Below are positions 1 through 8,553 of a DNA stretch of 32,374 bases, piece by piece (position 1 is the first letter of the stretch; every line of letters begins with the position of its first letter). The stretch lies in NCBI GenBank assembly GCA_905480545.1, contig CAJQQR010000015.1:1-32374 (forward strand). Reading direction: 5' to 3'. The notes beneath the pieces are model-generated. The model did no database searches and was not told where the DNA came from. It saw only the letters and a program-made list of their open reading frames with translations. This DNA comes from an uncultured Pirellulaceae bacterium (GTDB lineage: Bacteria > Planctomycetota > Planctomycetia > Pirellulales > Pirellulaceae). The position numbers were made by a program, and so were the translations under genes.

Positions 1-1277
1 CGCATGACTTGATGGCCACGTTGGTTGTAGCGAAAAAAGAACTCATCAGATTGATTCGACCAGCGGAAATCTCGAATCCGCCAAGGTGTGTCAAATAGCT
101 TTGTGTCGACATCGATTTTCTTTTTCGTTGTGATATCGAAAAGAATGGGGGTTTGAGTTCGGATTTTGTCCCCCGGTTTCGCATAATTTGCCGTCACCAG
201 TTTGGGCTGCTTTTGATCGCTGGGCGACGAATCGATCATGTGGATTTCTCGATTGTCGCCGGGGCGTTCGCGGAGCACGATTACCTTTTTCGAATCGGGT
301 GCCCAGAAAATTTGTGATGTAAAGTAATTCGTTCGACGGCCATTTGTCACTAACGCGATCTCTTCTTTGGTTTCCTGATTGGTCAAAAACAGGTTGTAGT
401 CACGGACTGCAATCCGCCATTTCTTGTCCGGAGAGAGAGGATTGCTGCTGGCGAAAATGCTTCGGTCACGTCGCCGTCGATTGTTTTGTTCGTCCAGCTG
501 CAACGGAAATGTGGTATCAACCTTCGAGTCTTTTGTGATGGTGAACGTTTTGCCATCCGAATCAGCGTTGGCGACTAGCAGTGGATTCCGTTTTTCGTCG
601 GTGACAATCCAGACATGTCCTGCGTACGTGTGCTGCCGAGATGTTTGGTTTGGTGCGACTGTGCCATAGGCTTTGGGCCGCTTGTTGGTGTCAATCCAAA
701 AAAGCCGTATTGGATTGGTCGTTTTATTTTCGAACTTAATATGAATAGAAACTTCGCTAGGGCCAGATGGATTGATGGCCATCCTGCGTGATTTGGACTG
801 TGGAGGAATTAAGTTTGGCTGGGACAGCGAGACTTTTGAATTTGCCCGATCGACGAGATAGGTCTTGCCGAACGCTTTAAAAAAGACGTTTTGCAAAGAG
901 TCGTCCAGAAAGATTTTTTGAAAGGGCAGGTTTTTGGGATCGACCGTTTTTTCTGAAAGGTCAGATAGCTGCGTGGCAACCGTCGGGTGATCGAATGCGA
1001 GCTTGCGAATTTTTTTCTTTATATCGACAACGACAAACTCAAATTCGGCGGGAGCCGTTTCAACGCGGTACCACATTCCTTTTTCGTCATGAATCCAATT
1101 GGGTTTGACGTTCACTCGGAAAACCTTGTTTTGCGTCAAACGCCTTTGCTGATTCATCCTCGCGTAATCGGCTTTGGTCCCTTGCGCATTGCACATGTTG
1201 GTGCTTTGCAGTAGGAGCAGCGTTGAAATAAACGCAATTGCAGCGGTGCAGTAAAAACGTTTTTGATTCTTTGACAT
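1..1277 (-). CDS. S9 (DPP IV-type) peptidase, N-terminal part with embedded VHL-like domain; partial
   Basis: My own translation from the ATG at 1277 stays open for 425 codons and leaves the window, so the C-terminal peptidase domain is not visible. Residues 1-31 look like a signal peptide (basic start, hydrophobic 11-24, possible cleavage after CNA), so the protein is probably exported. Residues ~172-240 resemble the beta domain of the von Hippel-Lindau protein (core HTYAGHVWIVTD at 216-227). The part after ~270 resembles the DPP IV N-terminal beta-propeller: LSPDKKWRIAVRDYNLFL, FWAPDSKKV, YAKPGD, then FRWSNQSDEFFFRYNQRGHQ near the edge. Members of this family cleave N-terminal dipeptides, often after proline; that activity cannot be confirmed here because the catalytic Ser-Asp-His lie outside. 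It is divergent from the oxidoreductase gene at 1531. The VHL-like insert is the odd feature. Confidence 0.85.
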   Translation of the reverse strand, partial: MSKNQKRFYCTAAIAFISTLLLLQSTNMCNAQGTKADYARMNQQRRLTQNKVFRVNVKPNWIHDEKGMWYRVETAPAEFEFVVVDIKKKIRKLAFDHPTVATQLSDLSEKTVDPKNLPFQKIFLDDSLQNVFFKAFGKTYLVDRANSKVSLSQPNLIPPQSKSRRMAINPSGPSEVSIHIKFENKTTNPIRLFWIDTNKRPKAYGTVAPNQTSRQHTYAGHVWIVTDEKRNPLLVANADSDGKTFTITKDSKVDTTFPLQLDEQNNRRRRDRSIFASSNPLSPDKKWRIAVRDYNLFLTNQETKEEIALVTNGRRTNYFTSQIFWAPDSKKVIVLRERPGDNREIHMIDSSPSDQKQPKLVTANYAKPGDKIRTQTPILFDITTKKKIDVDTKLFDTPWRIRDFRWSNQSDEFFFRYNQRGHQVM

Positions 1278-1530
1278 CTTTGCTATTTCAGGTTGCGCGA
1301 AACAAGTCGCTTCGAGTGAATGGATGGTTGACGGCGGTTCGCTTCGTTTTTTAACGGCCGGAAGTGTGGAATAAAAGGAAGGCAATGGTGCGTGCCCGTT
1401 AGAGGTCGATTGTTCATTGCACTAAGATTTTACCGTGTTTGTTTGATGTTTTTGCCGCTACGCTTACGAGGTCGACGGAGTCATTTTGCTCCGACTAAAA
1501 CGAATCACGAATCGATGATACGATATACAA

Positions 1531-4515
1531 ATGCCCAAACTTTCGAAAAAAGAACGCCAAAATCTACTCGATGATCTTAAAGGTGTTCTATCGGGTGAGG
1601 TATTCACAAGCGAGATTTTTTCGCAGCTTTATTCGACGGATGCGAGTCTTTACGAAATTCAACCGGCGGCGATTGTACGTCCGACATCGGTTGACGATGT
1701 TGTGACTTGCGTGAAATATGCTGCTGAAAATCAATTGTCCGTGACGCCGCGTGGTGCAGGAACCGGGCTCGCCGGGGAGTCGTTGAATAACGGTATTATT
1801 TTGGATTTTTCGCATTCTATGCGAAAGATTCTTTCAACGCAGGACAATTGTGTGGCGGTTCAGCCGGGTGTCGTGCTGGGTAACCTGAATCGGCATTTGA
1901 AAAAAGAAGGCCGTCTCTTCGGACCTGATCCGTCGACCCGAAACGTAACGACGATCGGTGGTGTGATCTCGATTGATTCGTCGGGCAGCCATTTTTTGAA
2001 ATACGGAAGCGCGCGACATAAAATTCTTGGTTTGCAGGTTGTGTTGGCGGACGGTGAAATCTTGGAAACCAGTGAAACGCATTTTCACTCGGTCGATTAC
2101 AACCGTTTTCGAAAGAGCGAAATCGTCGCACAATTGCAGACGTTGCGGACGCGAAACGAGAAACTGATCGCTGAGCACGAGATCAAAGGGGTGAATAATC
2201 GGTCTGGCTATAACTTGTGGGAGATGCAGCTTGAACCGGGCCGCATCGATTTGAATCGGCTTTTCACCGGCTCGGAGGGAACGCTGGGGGTTATTACGGG
2301 GGCGACTTTGGCGATTGATCCGCTTCCGGTATCTCGAGGCGTTGTTCTTTTCTTTTTTGAAAGATTGGAGCGAGCGACTGAGGCGATCAACATCATTCGG
2401 GAGCATTCGCCGTCGGCGTGTGATCTACTCGATCGGCGATTGTTGAGCATCACCAAGGAGACGGAAAAAGATCTGGCCGCTGCAATTCCACCGCTTGCCG
2501 AGAATATGATTCTTGTCGAATTCGATGGAGACAGTGAAGATGAAGTTCTTTCCAAAATCGATGCGTTGGTGCGAAAAGTGCAACGGCAGCACGGGCTTGC
2601 GTTTCATTCGACGGTAGCGACTGATCCGATCGAACGAAATCGGTTTTGGCGAATCGTCCGTCGCGTCATCATGCGATTGTCAAAAGTCTCTGGATGGTTC
2701 GAAAGTGTCCCGTTTGTTGAGGACATGGCCGTTCCGCCCGATCGACTTCACGAATTCATCACCGCGACGCAAAAAATTCTCAGGCGGCATCGGATCACGG
2801 CATCGATTTTTGCACATGCGGGACACGGGCAGACTCACATCCGTCCGTTTATGGACCTGGGAGATGAGAGGAAATTTAAGAAGGACGTTCGCTCCATTTC
2901 GCTTGATCTTTCGAATCTCGTGATGGAATTTGGTGGAACGATCAGCGGCGAACATGGCGACGGACTGAGCCGCTCTTATTTTTTGCAAAAACAGTTTGGC
3001 GATCTGTATCCGGTTTTTCGCGAAGTGAAACGCATTTTCGATCCGGATAATTTGTTCAATCCCGGAAAAATTGTTGGCAATATTTCACAACGGCCTGACG
3101 ACTTTTTACGTAGGCAATTTGATCCAGATTCGGCAAATGAAGCTGAAAAGAAACAAGAACCGAATGGGCTGCGGGTTCTTGAGCCAAATTTGCCTTGGAG
3201 TGAAGCTGAGATCTCAGAATCAGTTCAGGCGTGCAATGGATGCGGGCGTTGTCGCACCGCTCAACCGCATGAAAGAATGTGCCCGATCTTCAGAATGCTG
3301 CCGGGCGAAGAGGCCTCACCTCGGGCTAAGGCCAACTTGGCTCGTGGAATCTTGTCCGGTCAGATTGGAATCGAATCGATCGCAAGTGACGAATTCAAAC
3401 AGGTCGTCGACTTGTGCGTAAATTGCCATCAGTGTCGAAAAGAATGTCCGGCAGAAGTTGATATCCCAAAACTGATGTTAGAGGCCAAATCTCAGTATGT
3501 GACGAATTACGGTTTAAGCCTGTCGCAATCTTTGTTTTCCAGGCTTGATTTGCTTTGCAAAATCGGCTCGAAATTGAGTTGGTTCACGAATTTTTTGAAC
3601 TCGAGCAATTGGTTCCGCTGGATTCTGGAAAAGACAACGGGGCTGGCGCAGGGCCGAAAGCTGCCTCGATTTCCGGGCGGAAGTTTCTTGGCTAAATCAT
3701 ATTGGAAAAAAATTTCCAAGATTAGTAATTCCAGTGGCCCAAAGGTTGCTTACTTCGTTGATGCGGTTCCCAATTGGATCGACATTGAACTGAGTGACGC
3801 TTTGCTCGCGGTGATGAAAACCAATGGAATCGATGTTTATGTTCCTCCTGCACAGCAATATTCAGGCCTATCGCTGATTTCCAACGGAGTGGCAGACAAA
3901 GCGATTCGAATTGCAAGGCGAAACATCGAAATTTTCGCAGAAGCCATTCGCGCCGGATATCATGTCGTAACAACGGAACCAGCCGCGGCACTTTGTTTGC
4001 AAAATGAATATCGGTCTTTGCTGGGCGATGATGACGATACGAGATTGGTTGCCGAGAATACGTCTGAAATTTGTCATTACCTTTGGAATCGGCATAGGGA
4101 AGGACGCCTGAATACAACGTTCCAACCCATCGAGGCGACCTTGGGCTATCATTGGCCATGCCATCAGAAAACGCTTTCGGATGAAAAGCCAGGAATGAAG
4201 CTTTTACAGTTGATTCCAGGCTTGGATGTCGTTTCAATTGACAAGGGTTGTTCGGGAATGGCGGGAACATTCGGTCTGATGCGTCAAAACTATCGGAAGA
4301 GTTTACGGGCCGGCTGGGAATTAATTTCGACGTTACGCCATTCCGATATCACGTCCGGTACGACAGAATGTTCTGCATGTAAAATGCAAATGGAGCAAGG
4401 GACAACAAAGCCGACGTTCCATCCATTAAAACTGTTGGCACATAGTTATGGTTACTTTCCTGACCTATTGCAGCGAATGCATCGTCCCAATCACGAACGA
4501 TTTATATCAAGCTAA
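1531..4515 (+). CDS. FAD-linked oxidase / Fe-S dehydrogenase (D-2-hydroxyglutarate or D-lactate dehydrogenase type, YdiJ-like)
   Basis: 994 residues, close to the ~1000 of the YdiJ-type fusion. In order: FAD-binding PCMH-type domain (residues ~35-270, PRGAGTGLAGES at 73-84 and TTIGGVISIDSSGS at 140-153); FAD-linked oxidase C-terminal domain (~270-515, ending GTISGEHGDGLSRS and FDPDNLFNPGKIV); two 4Fe-4S motifs (C568, C571, C574, C584 and C629, C632, C635, C639); and a GlpC/CCG-like cysteine-rich tail (WPCHQ at 875-879, KGCSG at 905-909, CSAC at 947-950). The family oxidises a D-2-hydroxyacid and passes electrons through the Fe-S part to a respiratory acceptor; the exact substrate cannot be read from sequence. 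There is no strong ribosome-binding site before the ATG. MoaD begins 6 bases after the stop, so the four genes to 6353 may be co-transcribed. Confidence 0.85.
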   Translation: MPKLSKKERQNLLDDLKGVLSGEVFTSEIFSQLYSTDASLYEIQPAAIVRPTSVDDVVTCVKYAAENQLSVTPRGAGTGLAGESLNNGIILDFSHSMRKILSTQDNCVAVQPGVVLGNLNRHLKKEGRLFGPDPSTRNVTTIGGVISIDSSGSHFLKYGSARHKILGLQVVLADGEILETSETHFHSVDYNRFRKSEIVAQLQTLRTRNEKLIAEHEIKGVNNRSGYNLWEMQLEPGRIDLNRLFTGSEGTLGVITGATLAIDPLPVSRGVVLFFFERLERATEAINIIREHSPSACDLLDRRLLSITKETEKDLAAAIPPLAENMILVEFDGDSEDEVLSKIDALVRKVQRQHGLAFHSTVATDPIERNRFWRIVRRVIMRLSKVSGWFESVPFVEDMAVPPDRLHEFITATQKILRRHRITASIFAHAGHGQTHIRPFMDLGDERKFKKDVRSISLDLSNLVMEFGGTISGEHGDGLSRSYFLQKQFGDLYPVFREVKRIFDPDNLFNPGKIVGNISQRPDDFLRRQFDPDSANEAEKKQEPNGLRVLEPNLPWSEAEISESVQACNGCGRCRTAQPHERMCPIFRMLPGEEASPRAKANLARGILSGQIGIESIASDEFKQVVDLCVNCHQCRKECPAEVDIPKLMLEAKSQYVTNYGLSLSQSLFSRLDLLCKIGSKLSWFTNFLNSSNWFRWILEKTTGLAQGRKLPRFPGGSFLAKSYWKKISKISNSSGPKVAYFVDAVPNWIDIELSDALLAVMKTNGIDVYVPPAQQYSGLSLISNGVADKAIRIARRNIEIFAEAIRAGYHVVTTEPAAALCLQNEYRSLLGDDDDTRLVAENTSEICHYLWNRHREGRLNTTFQPIEATLGYHWPCHQKTLSDEKPGMKLLQLIPGLDVVSIDKGCSGMAGTFGLMRQNYRKSLRAGWELISTLRHSDITSGTTECSACKMQMEQGTTKPTFHPLKLLAHSYGYFPDLLQRMHRPNHERFISS

Positions 4516-4521
4516 AGAATC

Positions 4522-4761
4522 ATGAAAATCCTGTTGTTCGCCGGTTTGAAGGATTCCATGGAATGCGAATCGATCGACTTGGATGTTTTGAACCAATCTG
4601 TTGGTCAAATCAAACAATTTTTGATCGAACAGCATCCCTCCTCCACCGGGCTCATAGAACGATCCCATGTCGCGGTCGACCAAAATTACGTTGGTAATGA
4701 TTTCCTGTTTGAAATCGAACCAAAAGAAATTGCCATCATTCCGCCCGTTAGCGGTGGTTAA
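4522..4761 (+). CDS. moaD: MoaD, molybdopterin synthase sulfur-carrier subunit
   Basis: 79 residues, the usual size for MoaD, with the beta-grasp start (MKILLFAGLKD) and the diagnostic C-terminal Gly-Gly (IIPPVSGG). In this family the terminal glycine is converted to a thiocarboxylate that donates sulfur to precursor Z (cPMP) inside the MoaD-MoaE complex in the cytoplasm. It starts 6 bases after the dehydrogenase stop and is followed 11 bases later by moaE, so the pair is almost certainly co-expressed. ThiS and other ubiquitin-like carriers share the Gly-Gly end, but the adjacent moaE settles the assignment. Confidence 0.9.
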   Translation: MKILLFAGLKDSMECESIDLDVLNQSVGQIKQFLIEQHPSSTGLIERSHVAVDQNYVGNDFLFEIEPKEIAIIPPVSGG

Positions 4762-4772
4762 GCGAGTCGAAG

Positions 4773-5195
4773 ATGATCGAAATTACAAAAGAAAAAATCG
4801 ATACTGCCGGTGTGCTTGAGCGTGTGAATAGCAGTCAGTCAGGTGCCGTCGTATTGTTTTTGGGAAACACGCGTGAATTTACCGGGGAAAAACAGACGAC
4901 TTGGTTAAGCTATGAGTGTTACGAATCGATGGCGATTTCGAAGTTGAATGAGCTTCGAGACCATGCGATTTCAAACTGGGGTTTATTGGATGTGGCTGTT
5001 GTTCATCGAATTGGCAGAGTCGATTTAGGTGAAGCCAGCGTTGCGATTGCGGTGGCCTCGGAGCATCGTGCGGCCGCATTTGATGCCGGACGCTGGTTGA
5101 TCGACACTTTGAAGGAGCAGGTGCCGATTTGGAAGAAAGAGGTCTGGTCCGATGGTTCGACTGAGTGGGTGCATCCAGACACAACGCAGTCGTGA
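4773..5195 (+). CDS. moaE: MoaE, molybdopterin synthase catalytic subunit
   Basis: 140 residues, normal for MoaE. Visible family landmarks are GNTREF (R34), VVHRIGRVDLGEASV (77-90), the ASEHR motif with H98 and R99, and LKEQVPIWKKE, whose K114 and K121 occupy the places of the two catalytic lysines of E. coli MoaE with the same spacing of seven. The enzyme takes sulfur from the MoaD thiocarboxylate and builds the dithiolene of molybdopterin from cPMP. It sits directly after moaD and 135 bases before moaA. The ATG at 4773 is preceded by a weak AGTCGAAG stretch. Confidence 0.93.
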   Translation: MIEITKEKIDTAGVLERVNSSQSGAVVLFLGNTREFTGEKQTTWLSYECYESMAISKLNELRDHAISNWGLLDVAVVHRIGRVDLGEASVAIAVASEHRAAAFDAGRWLIDTLKEQVPIWKKEVWSDGSTEWVHPDTTQS

Positions 5196-5330
5196 TCGGC
5201 GTCAGTTTTTTTGCGATTGCATTGAAGGCGCCGCACGTTCGGAAAGAACTCAAACGTTTTATCCTTTCCCTGTTTTAATCTGCGATTTGCAAAATTCGAA
5301 ATTGACAACTTTTTCTACTCATTGAGACCG

Positions 5331-6353
5331 ATGGCAGAGTCATCAGACAAATTTTTAACCAGACCACCGCTTGTCGATTCGTTCGGTCGGGTCCACAGCA
5401 ATTTACGGATCAGCGTTACGGATCGCTGCAACATTCGGTGCTTTTATTGCATGCCTGAGTCGAACGTTCAATTTCTTCCTCGAACCGAATTGTTAACCTT
5501 CGAGGAGTTGACCCGATTTGTTTCCGTTGTCGCAAGTTGCGGCGTGAATAAGCTCCGGCTGACCGGTGGTGAACCGCTCGTCCGCTCCAATTTATCCGAG
5601 TTGGTCGGTCAACTCGCAAAAATTGACGGTATCCAAGATATCGCGTTGACGACCAATGGGCTGCTGTTGGCCGATTATGCGCAACCGCTTTTCGATGCAG
5701 GGCTTCATCGCTTGAACGTAAGTCTGGACGGACTGAGCGAAGCGACTTTTCAAAAAATTTCACGCCGGAGCGGTTTGGATAAGGTCCTCGCGGGAATCGA
5801 CAAAGCGATCGAAATGGGTTTTCAGAAGATTCGATTAAACGCGGTTTCAATCGCCGGAATTACCGAGCCGGAAATTATTCCGCTCGCTCGATTCGCGAGA
5901 GCAAAAAAGTTGGAATTGCGTTTTATCGAATTCATGCCTCTTGATGCAGACAAGTCATGGGCAAGCGACCAGGTTTTGTCCGGCGAAAAAATTAAAGCGA
6001 TGATTGAGTCCGAAATCGGGAGCCTTGTGCCGGCTGAACGCTTGGACAAATCGCAGCCGTCCATGGATTTTGATTTTGCCGACGGTAATGGCCGAATTGG
6101 TTTTATCAATCCGATATCACAGCCTTTTTGCTCGGATTGCAACAGGATCCGAATCACTGCGGAAGGTAAGTTTCGCAATTGTCTTTTTTCAACATCCGAG
6201 TGGGACCTGCGGAAGATCCTTCGCGAAGGAGGGACCGATGCCGATATTGAAGCGGCTGTTCGAGATAGTATTGGTCAAAAAAAGGCAACACATGGTATCG
6301 ATTCGGACGCTTTCGTTCGACCAGAAAAAGCGATGTTCCAAATCGGCGGTTGA
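5331..6353 (+). CDS. moaA: MoaA, GTP 3',8-cyclase (radical SAM)
   Basis: Radical SAM enzyme for the first step of molybdenum cofactor synthesis, turning GTP into the 3',8-cyclo intermediate. From the ATG at 5331 it has 340 residues. The N-terminal cluster motif is C33-x3-C37-x2-C40 (RCNIRCFYC), followed by LRLTGGEPLVR. The C-terminal cluster motif is FCSDCNRIRITAEGKFRNC, and the protein ends in the Gly-Gly (FQIGG) that the family uses in catalysis. An in-frame TTG nine bases earlier (5322) would add three residues; the ATG is preferred because of its codon, as neither has a good ribosome-binding site. It follows moaD-moaE. No moaC is in the window. Confidence 0.95.
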   Translation: MAESSDKFLTRPPLVDSFGRVHSNLRISVTDRCNIRCFYCMPESNVQFLPRTELLTFEELTRFVSVVASCGVNKLRLTGGEPLVRSNLSELVGQLAKIDGIQDIALTTNGLLLADYAQPLFDAGLHRLNVSLDGLSEATFQKISRRSGLDKVLAGIDKAIEMGFQKIRLNAVSIAGITEPEIIPLARFARAKKLELRFIEFMPLDADKSWASDQVLSGEKIKAMIESEIGSLVPAERLDKSQPSMDFDFADGNGRIGFINPISQPFCSDCNRIRITAEGKFRNCLFSTSEWDLRKILREGGTDADIEAAVRDSIGQKKATHGIDSDAFVRPEKAMFQIGG

Positions 6354-6437
6354 ACAAGTTAAATGCTGGACGCTTGCTTCGTGCTTGTGTTTTCTTTGTT
6401 AAGATGAGTGAGTTCTTTTCAAACTCTGGGACTCATC

Positions 6438-8351
6438 ATGTTCAACTTTTCGGTCACTCGCTGTACATTCCGTTCATTTCGACATCGGGCCTCGATTGTT
6501 GGGCAGACATTGATTTTTCTTCTGGTCGCTTTAGGAATGGCTGCGGAATACGCATCTGCACACGAAGGCCCCGATCCGATTGCTCATTGGTTTTTCAATA
6601 CGCGGTCGGCCCAGGGTAATAAGCTTAATGCTCGCTTAGGTCCTGATGCAAAAATCTCTGGCACCATCAAAGTCGTAAGAGATGATGTGGGTGAATCGCT
6701 GTTGCTGGCGGCCGATACAAGCCTTGAATTAGGTGATGATCTTGCACGCCTATCAAATTATCTGCCTAGGAAGGAAATGACGGTTGCTTCATGGTTTGCG
6801 GTCAATCAGCCGCGAGAATGGGGTGGTGTCATTGGAGTGATTCAAGACAACGGTAACCGAGAAAAAGGATGGGTATTGGGTTATGGTTACAACCGTTTCT
6901 ATTTTGGATTGGCGACAAAAGGTGCCGACGATGGCGACGGCAAGATGACTTACTTGTACAGTGATGCCAGATTTGAAAAAGGACGCCTTTATCATGTTGC
7001 CGCTGTCTACGACGGAACAAAAATGCAAATTTTCGTAAATGGCGAATTGAGCGGTGAATCAAAAGTTCAATCGGGAGACATTCTTTATCCAAAGTCTGCT
7101 CCGTTTGTTTTGGGGAAGTATAAAGATGCTGATGAAGACCATCCGCATCTTGGTCGAATCCGCGAGGTTGTGTTGTATGACATGGCTGCCAAACCGGAGT
7201 GGGTAAAGAAAGAATTCACGCATCAGGAGCAATTGGTATCGCTTCCGCCGCAGGGCGTCGCGCCCGTCAAGTTTGATTTCATGATCAAGCCGTATCTACA
7301 GTTCGTGACCCAGGATGGCATCACCGTCATGTGCCAAACGTCAAAGGCGGCGATGGCAGAAGTGCACTATGGCGAAACGGTTGCTGTCGATCAAAAAATC
7401 GTGGGCGAGAAAAATCGGTTTATCCATGAAGGTAAAATCTCAGGCCTGCAACCGGAAACGCAATATTTCTACAAAGTTGTCACGACCGATGCGGAGGGCA
7501 AGAAAATCGAAAGTGAGGTTCGGACTTTTCAAACTGCCAACAAAGAAACGACCCCGTTTTCGTTCGCAGTTATCAGTGACACACAAAGCAATCCAGCTGT
7601 TTCAGGAAAGGTTGCACAGCATGCTTGGGCCCAACGTCCGAACTTTCTTTTGCATCCGGGCGACTTGGTTGGGACCGGATCGAACGACGATCATTGGACC
7701 AAGCAATACTTTCCATCCATGGAGCCGTTGGTCAGTCGAGTCGCATTTTTCCCGGTATTGGGGAACCATGAGGTTAACGCCAGGAACTACTACGATTACA
7801 TGTCGTTGCCCAGCCCCGAATATTACTACACCTATTCGTACGGTAACTCGCAGTTTTTCATGATCGATACCAATAAAAATGTGGGGCCGGATAGCGAGCA
7901 ATACAAATGGCTGGCAAAAGAACTATCGAAATGTAAATCAACGTGGAAAATTGTTTGCCATCACCACCCACCTTATTCTTCGGATGAGAATGATTACGGA
8001 AACTTATGGAAGACCAATCGATCGACACGTGGCGATTTGCGTGCTCGTCAGCTTGCCAAGCTCTACGATGAATTCAACGTCGACATCGTCTGGTCGGGCC
8101 ATATCCACTCCTATGAGCGGACTTGGCCAATCAAAGCGGACAAAGTCGTGCAAAAATCCGGTTCGATCTACATGATCACCGGCGGCGGAGGAGGCGGATT
8201 AGAGACGGCCGGTCCATTTAAGCCTGCTTTTCAGAACAATGTTCGTCGCGGACATCACTATTGCATGGTGTCGGTCAACGGAAAGCTGTTGGAAATCAAG
8301 GCATTTGATCTGGAAAATCGACTTTTTGATTACGTAAAAATTGAAAAATAG
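6438..8351 (+). CDS. Exported LamG-like / purple acid phosphatase-like metallophosphoesterase
   Basis: From the ATG at 6438: 637 residues. Residues 1-41 form a signal peptide (basic, then TLIFLLVALGMAA, then YASA before HEG). Residues ~85-260 resemble a LamG/concanavalin A-like jelly roll (MTVASWF, GRLYHVAAVYDGTKMQIFVNGEL). Residues ~280-367 resemble the fibronectin-like N-domain of purple acid phosphatases (PYLQFVTQDGITVMCQT). Residues ~373-600 are a calcineurin-type phosphoesterase with the metal-ligand motifs SDTQ (D381), GDL (D409), GNHE (442-445), HHH (508-510) and GHIHSYER (554-561). It probably removes phosphate from extracellular or periplasmic esters; the LamG part may bind a glycan or carrier. 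A GTG at 6408 in the same frame could also start it, but 6438 gives a normal signal peptide. It appears to stand alone. Confidence 0.85.
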   Translation: MFNFSVTRCTFRSFRHRASIVGQTLIFLLVALGMAAEYASAHEGPDPIAHWFFNTRSAQGNKLNARLGPDAKISGTIKVVRDDVGESLLLAADTSLELGDDLARLSNYLPRKEMTVASWFAVNQPREWGGVIGVIQDNGNREKGWVLGYGYNRFYFGLATKGADDGDGKMTYLYSDARFEKGRLYHVAAVYDGTKMQIFVNGELSGESKVQSGDILYPKSAPFVLGKYKDADEDHPHLGRIREVVLYDMAAKPEWVKKEFTHQEQLVSLPPQGVAPVKFDFMIKPYLQFVTQDGITVMCQTSKAAMAEVHYGETVAVDQKIVGEKNRFIHEGKISGLQPETQYFYKVVTTDAEGKKIESEVRTFQTANKETTPFSFAVISDTQSNPAVSGKVAQHAWAQRPNFLLHPGDLVGTGSNDDHWTKQYFPSMEPLVSRVAFFPVLGNHEVNARNYYDYMSLPSPEYYYTYSYGNSQFFMIDTNKNVGPDSEQYKWLAKELSKCKSTWKIVCHHHPPYSSDENDYGNLWKTNRSTRGDLRARQLAKLYDEFNVDIVWSGHIHSYERTWPIKADKVVQKSGSIYMITGGGGGGLETAGPFKPAFQNNVRRGHHYCMVSVNGKLLEIKAFDLENRLFDYVKIEK

Positions 8352-8553
8352 ATCCAACTTCAATTGCTTTTGCGATCCGAATCTCGATTGAGGCTCAAGA
8401 ATCTCGTTAGATTTAGTCGAAAATCCATGACACTGTTTTTTAGCCCTTGAAGGGTCTTGGTGGAGCCAGTAAATTACGAGTTTCCACTTTTCTTGCAAAT
8501 TGACGGTCAATTGCTCGCGAAACGTATTTCGCGTCGAAAAACCGTCGGAGGAT
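8352..8553 (+). promoter_or_regulatory. rplM leader region with perfect 7-bp hairpin
   Basis: The 202 bases before rplM hold no gene. A perfect inverted repeat CGCGAAA-cgta-TTTCGCG (8516-8522 / 8527-8533) lies 20 bases upstream of the start, followed by a strong GGAGG at 8547-8551 that almost touches the ATG. A TTGACG at 8500-8505 could be a -35 element, but no good -10 is seen. A hairpin next to the ribosome-binding site of an r-protein operon suggests translational feedback. Leaders for L13 operons are known in other phyla; no homology is claimed. Confidence 0.35.

Noticed and set aside
1834-2406. 190-codon open frame on the minus strand inside the dehydrogenase gene
   Set aside because: Antisense shadow of a clear gene; composition is Arg/Ser/Gln-rich with no motif. 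The same holds for 3722-4270, 14267-14881, 14644-15228 and 20356-21006, which oppose clear genes.
7315-7863. 182-codon plus-strand frame overlapping the metallophosphoesterase
   Set aside because: It lies in another frame of a gene with intact catalytic motifs and has no domain of its own.
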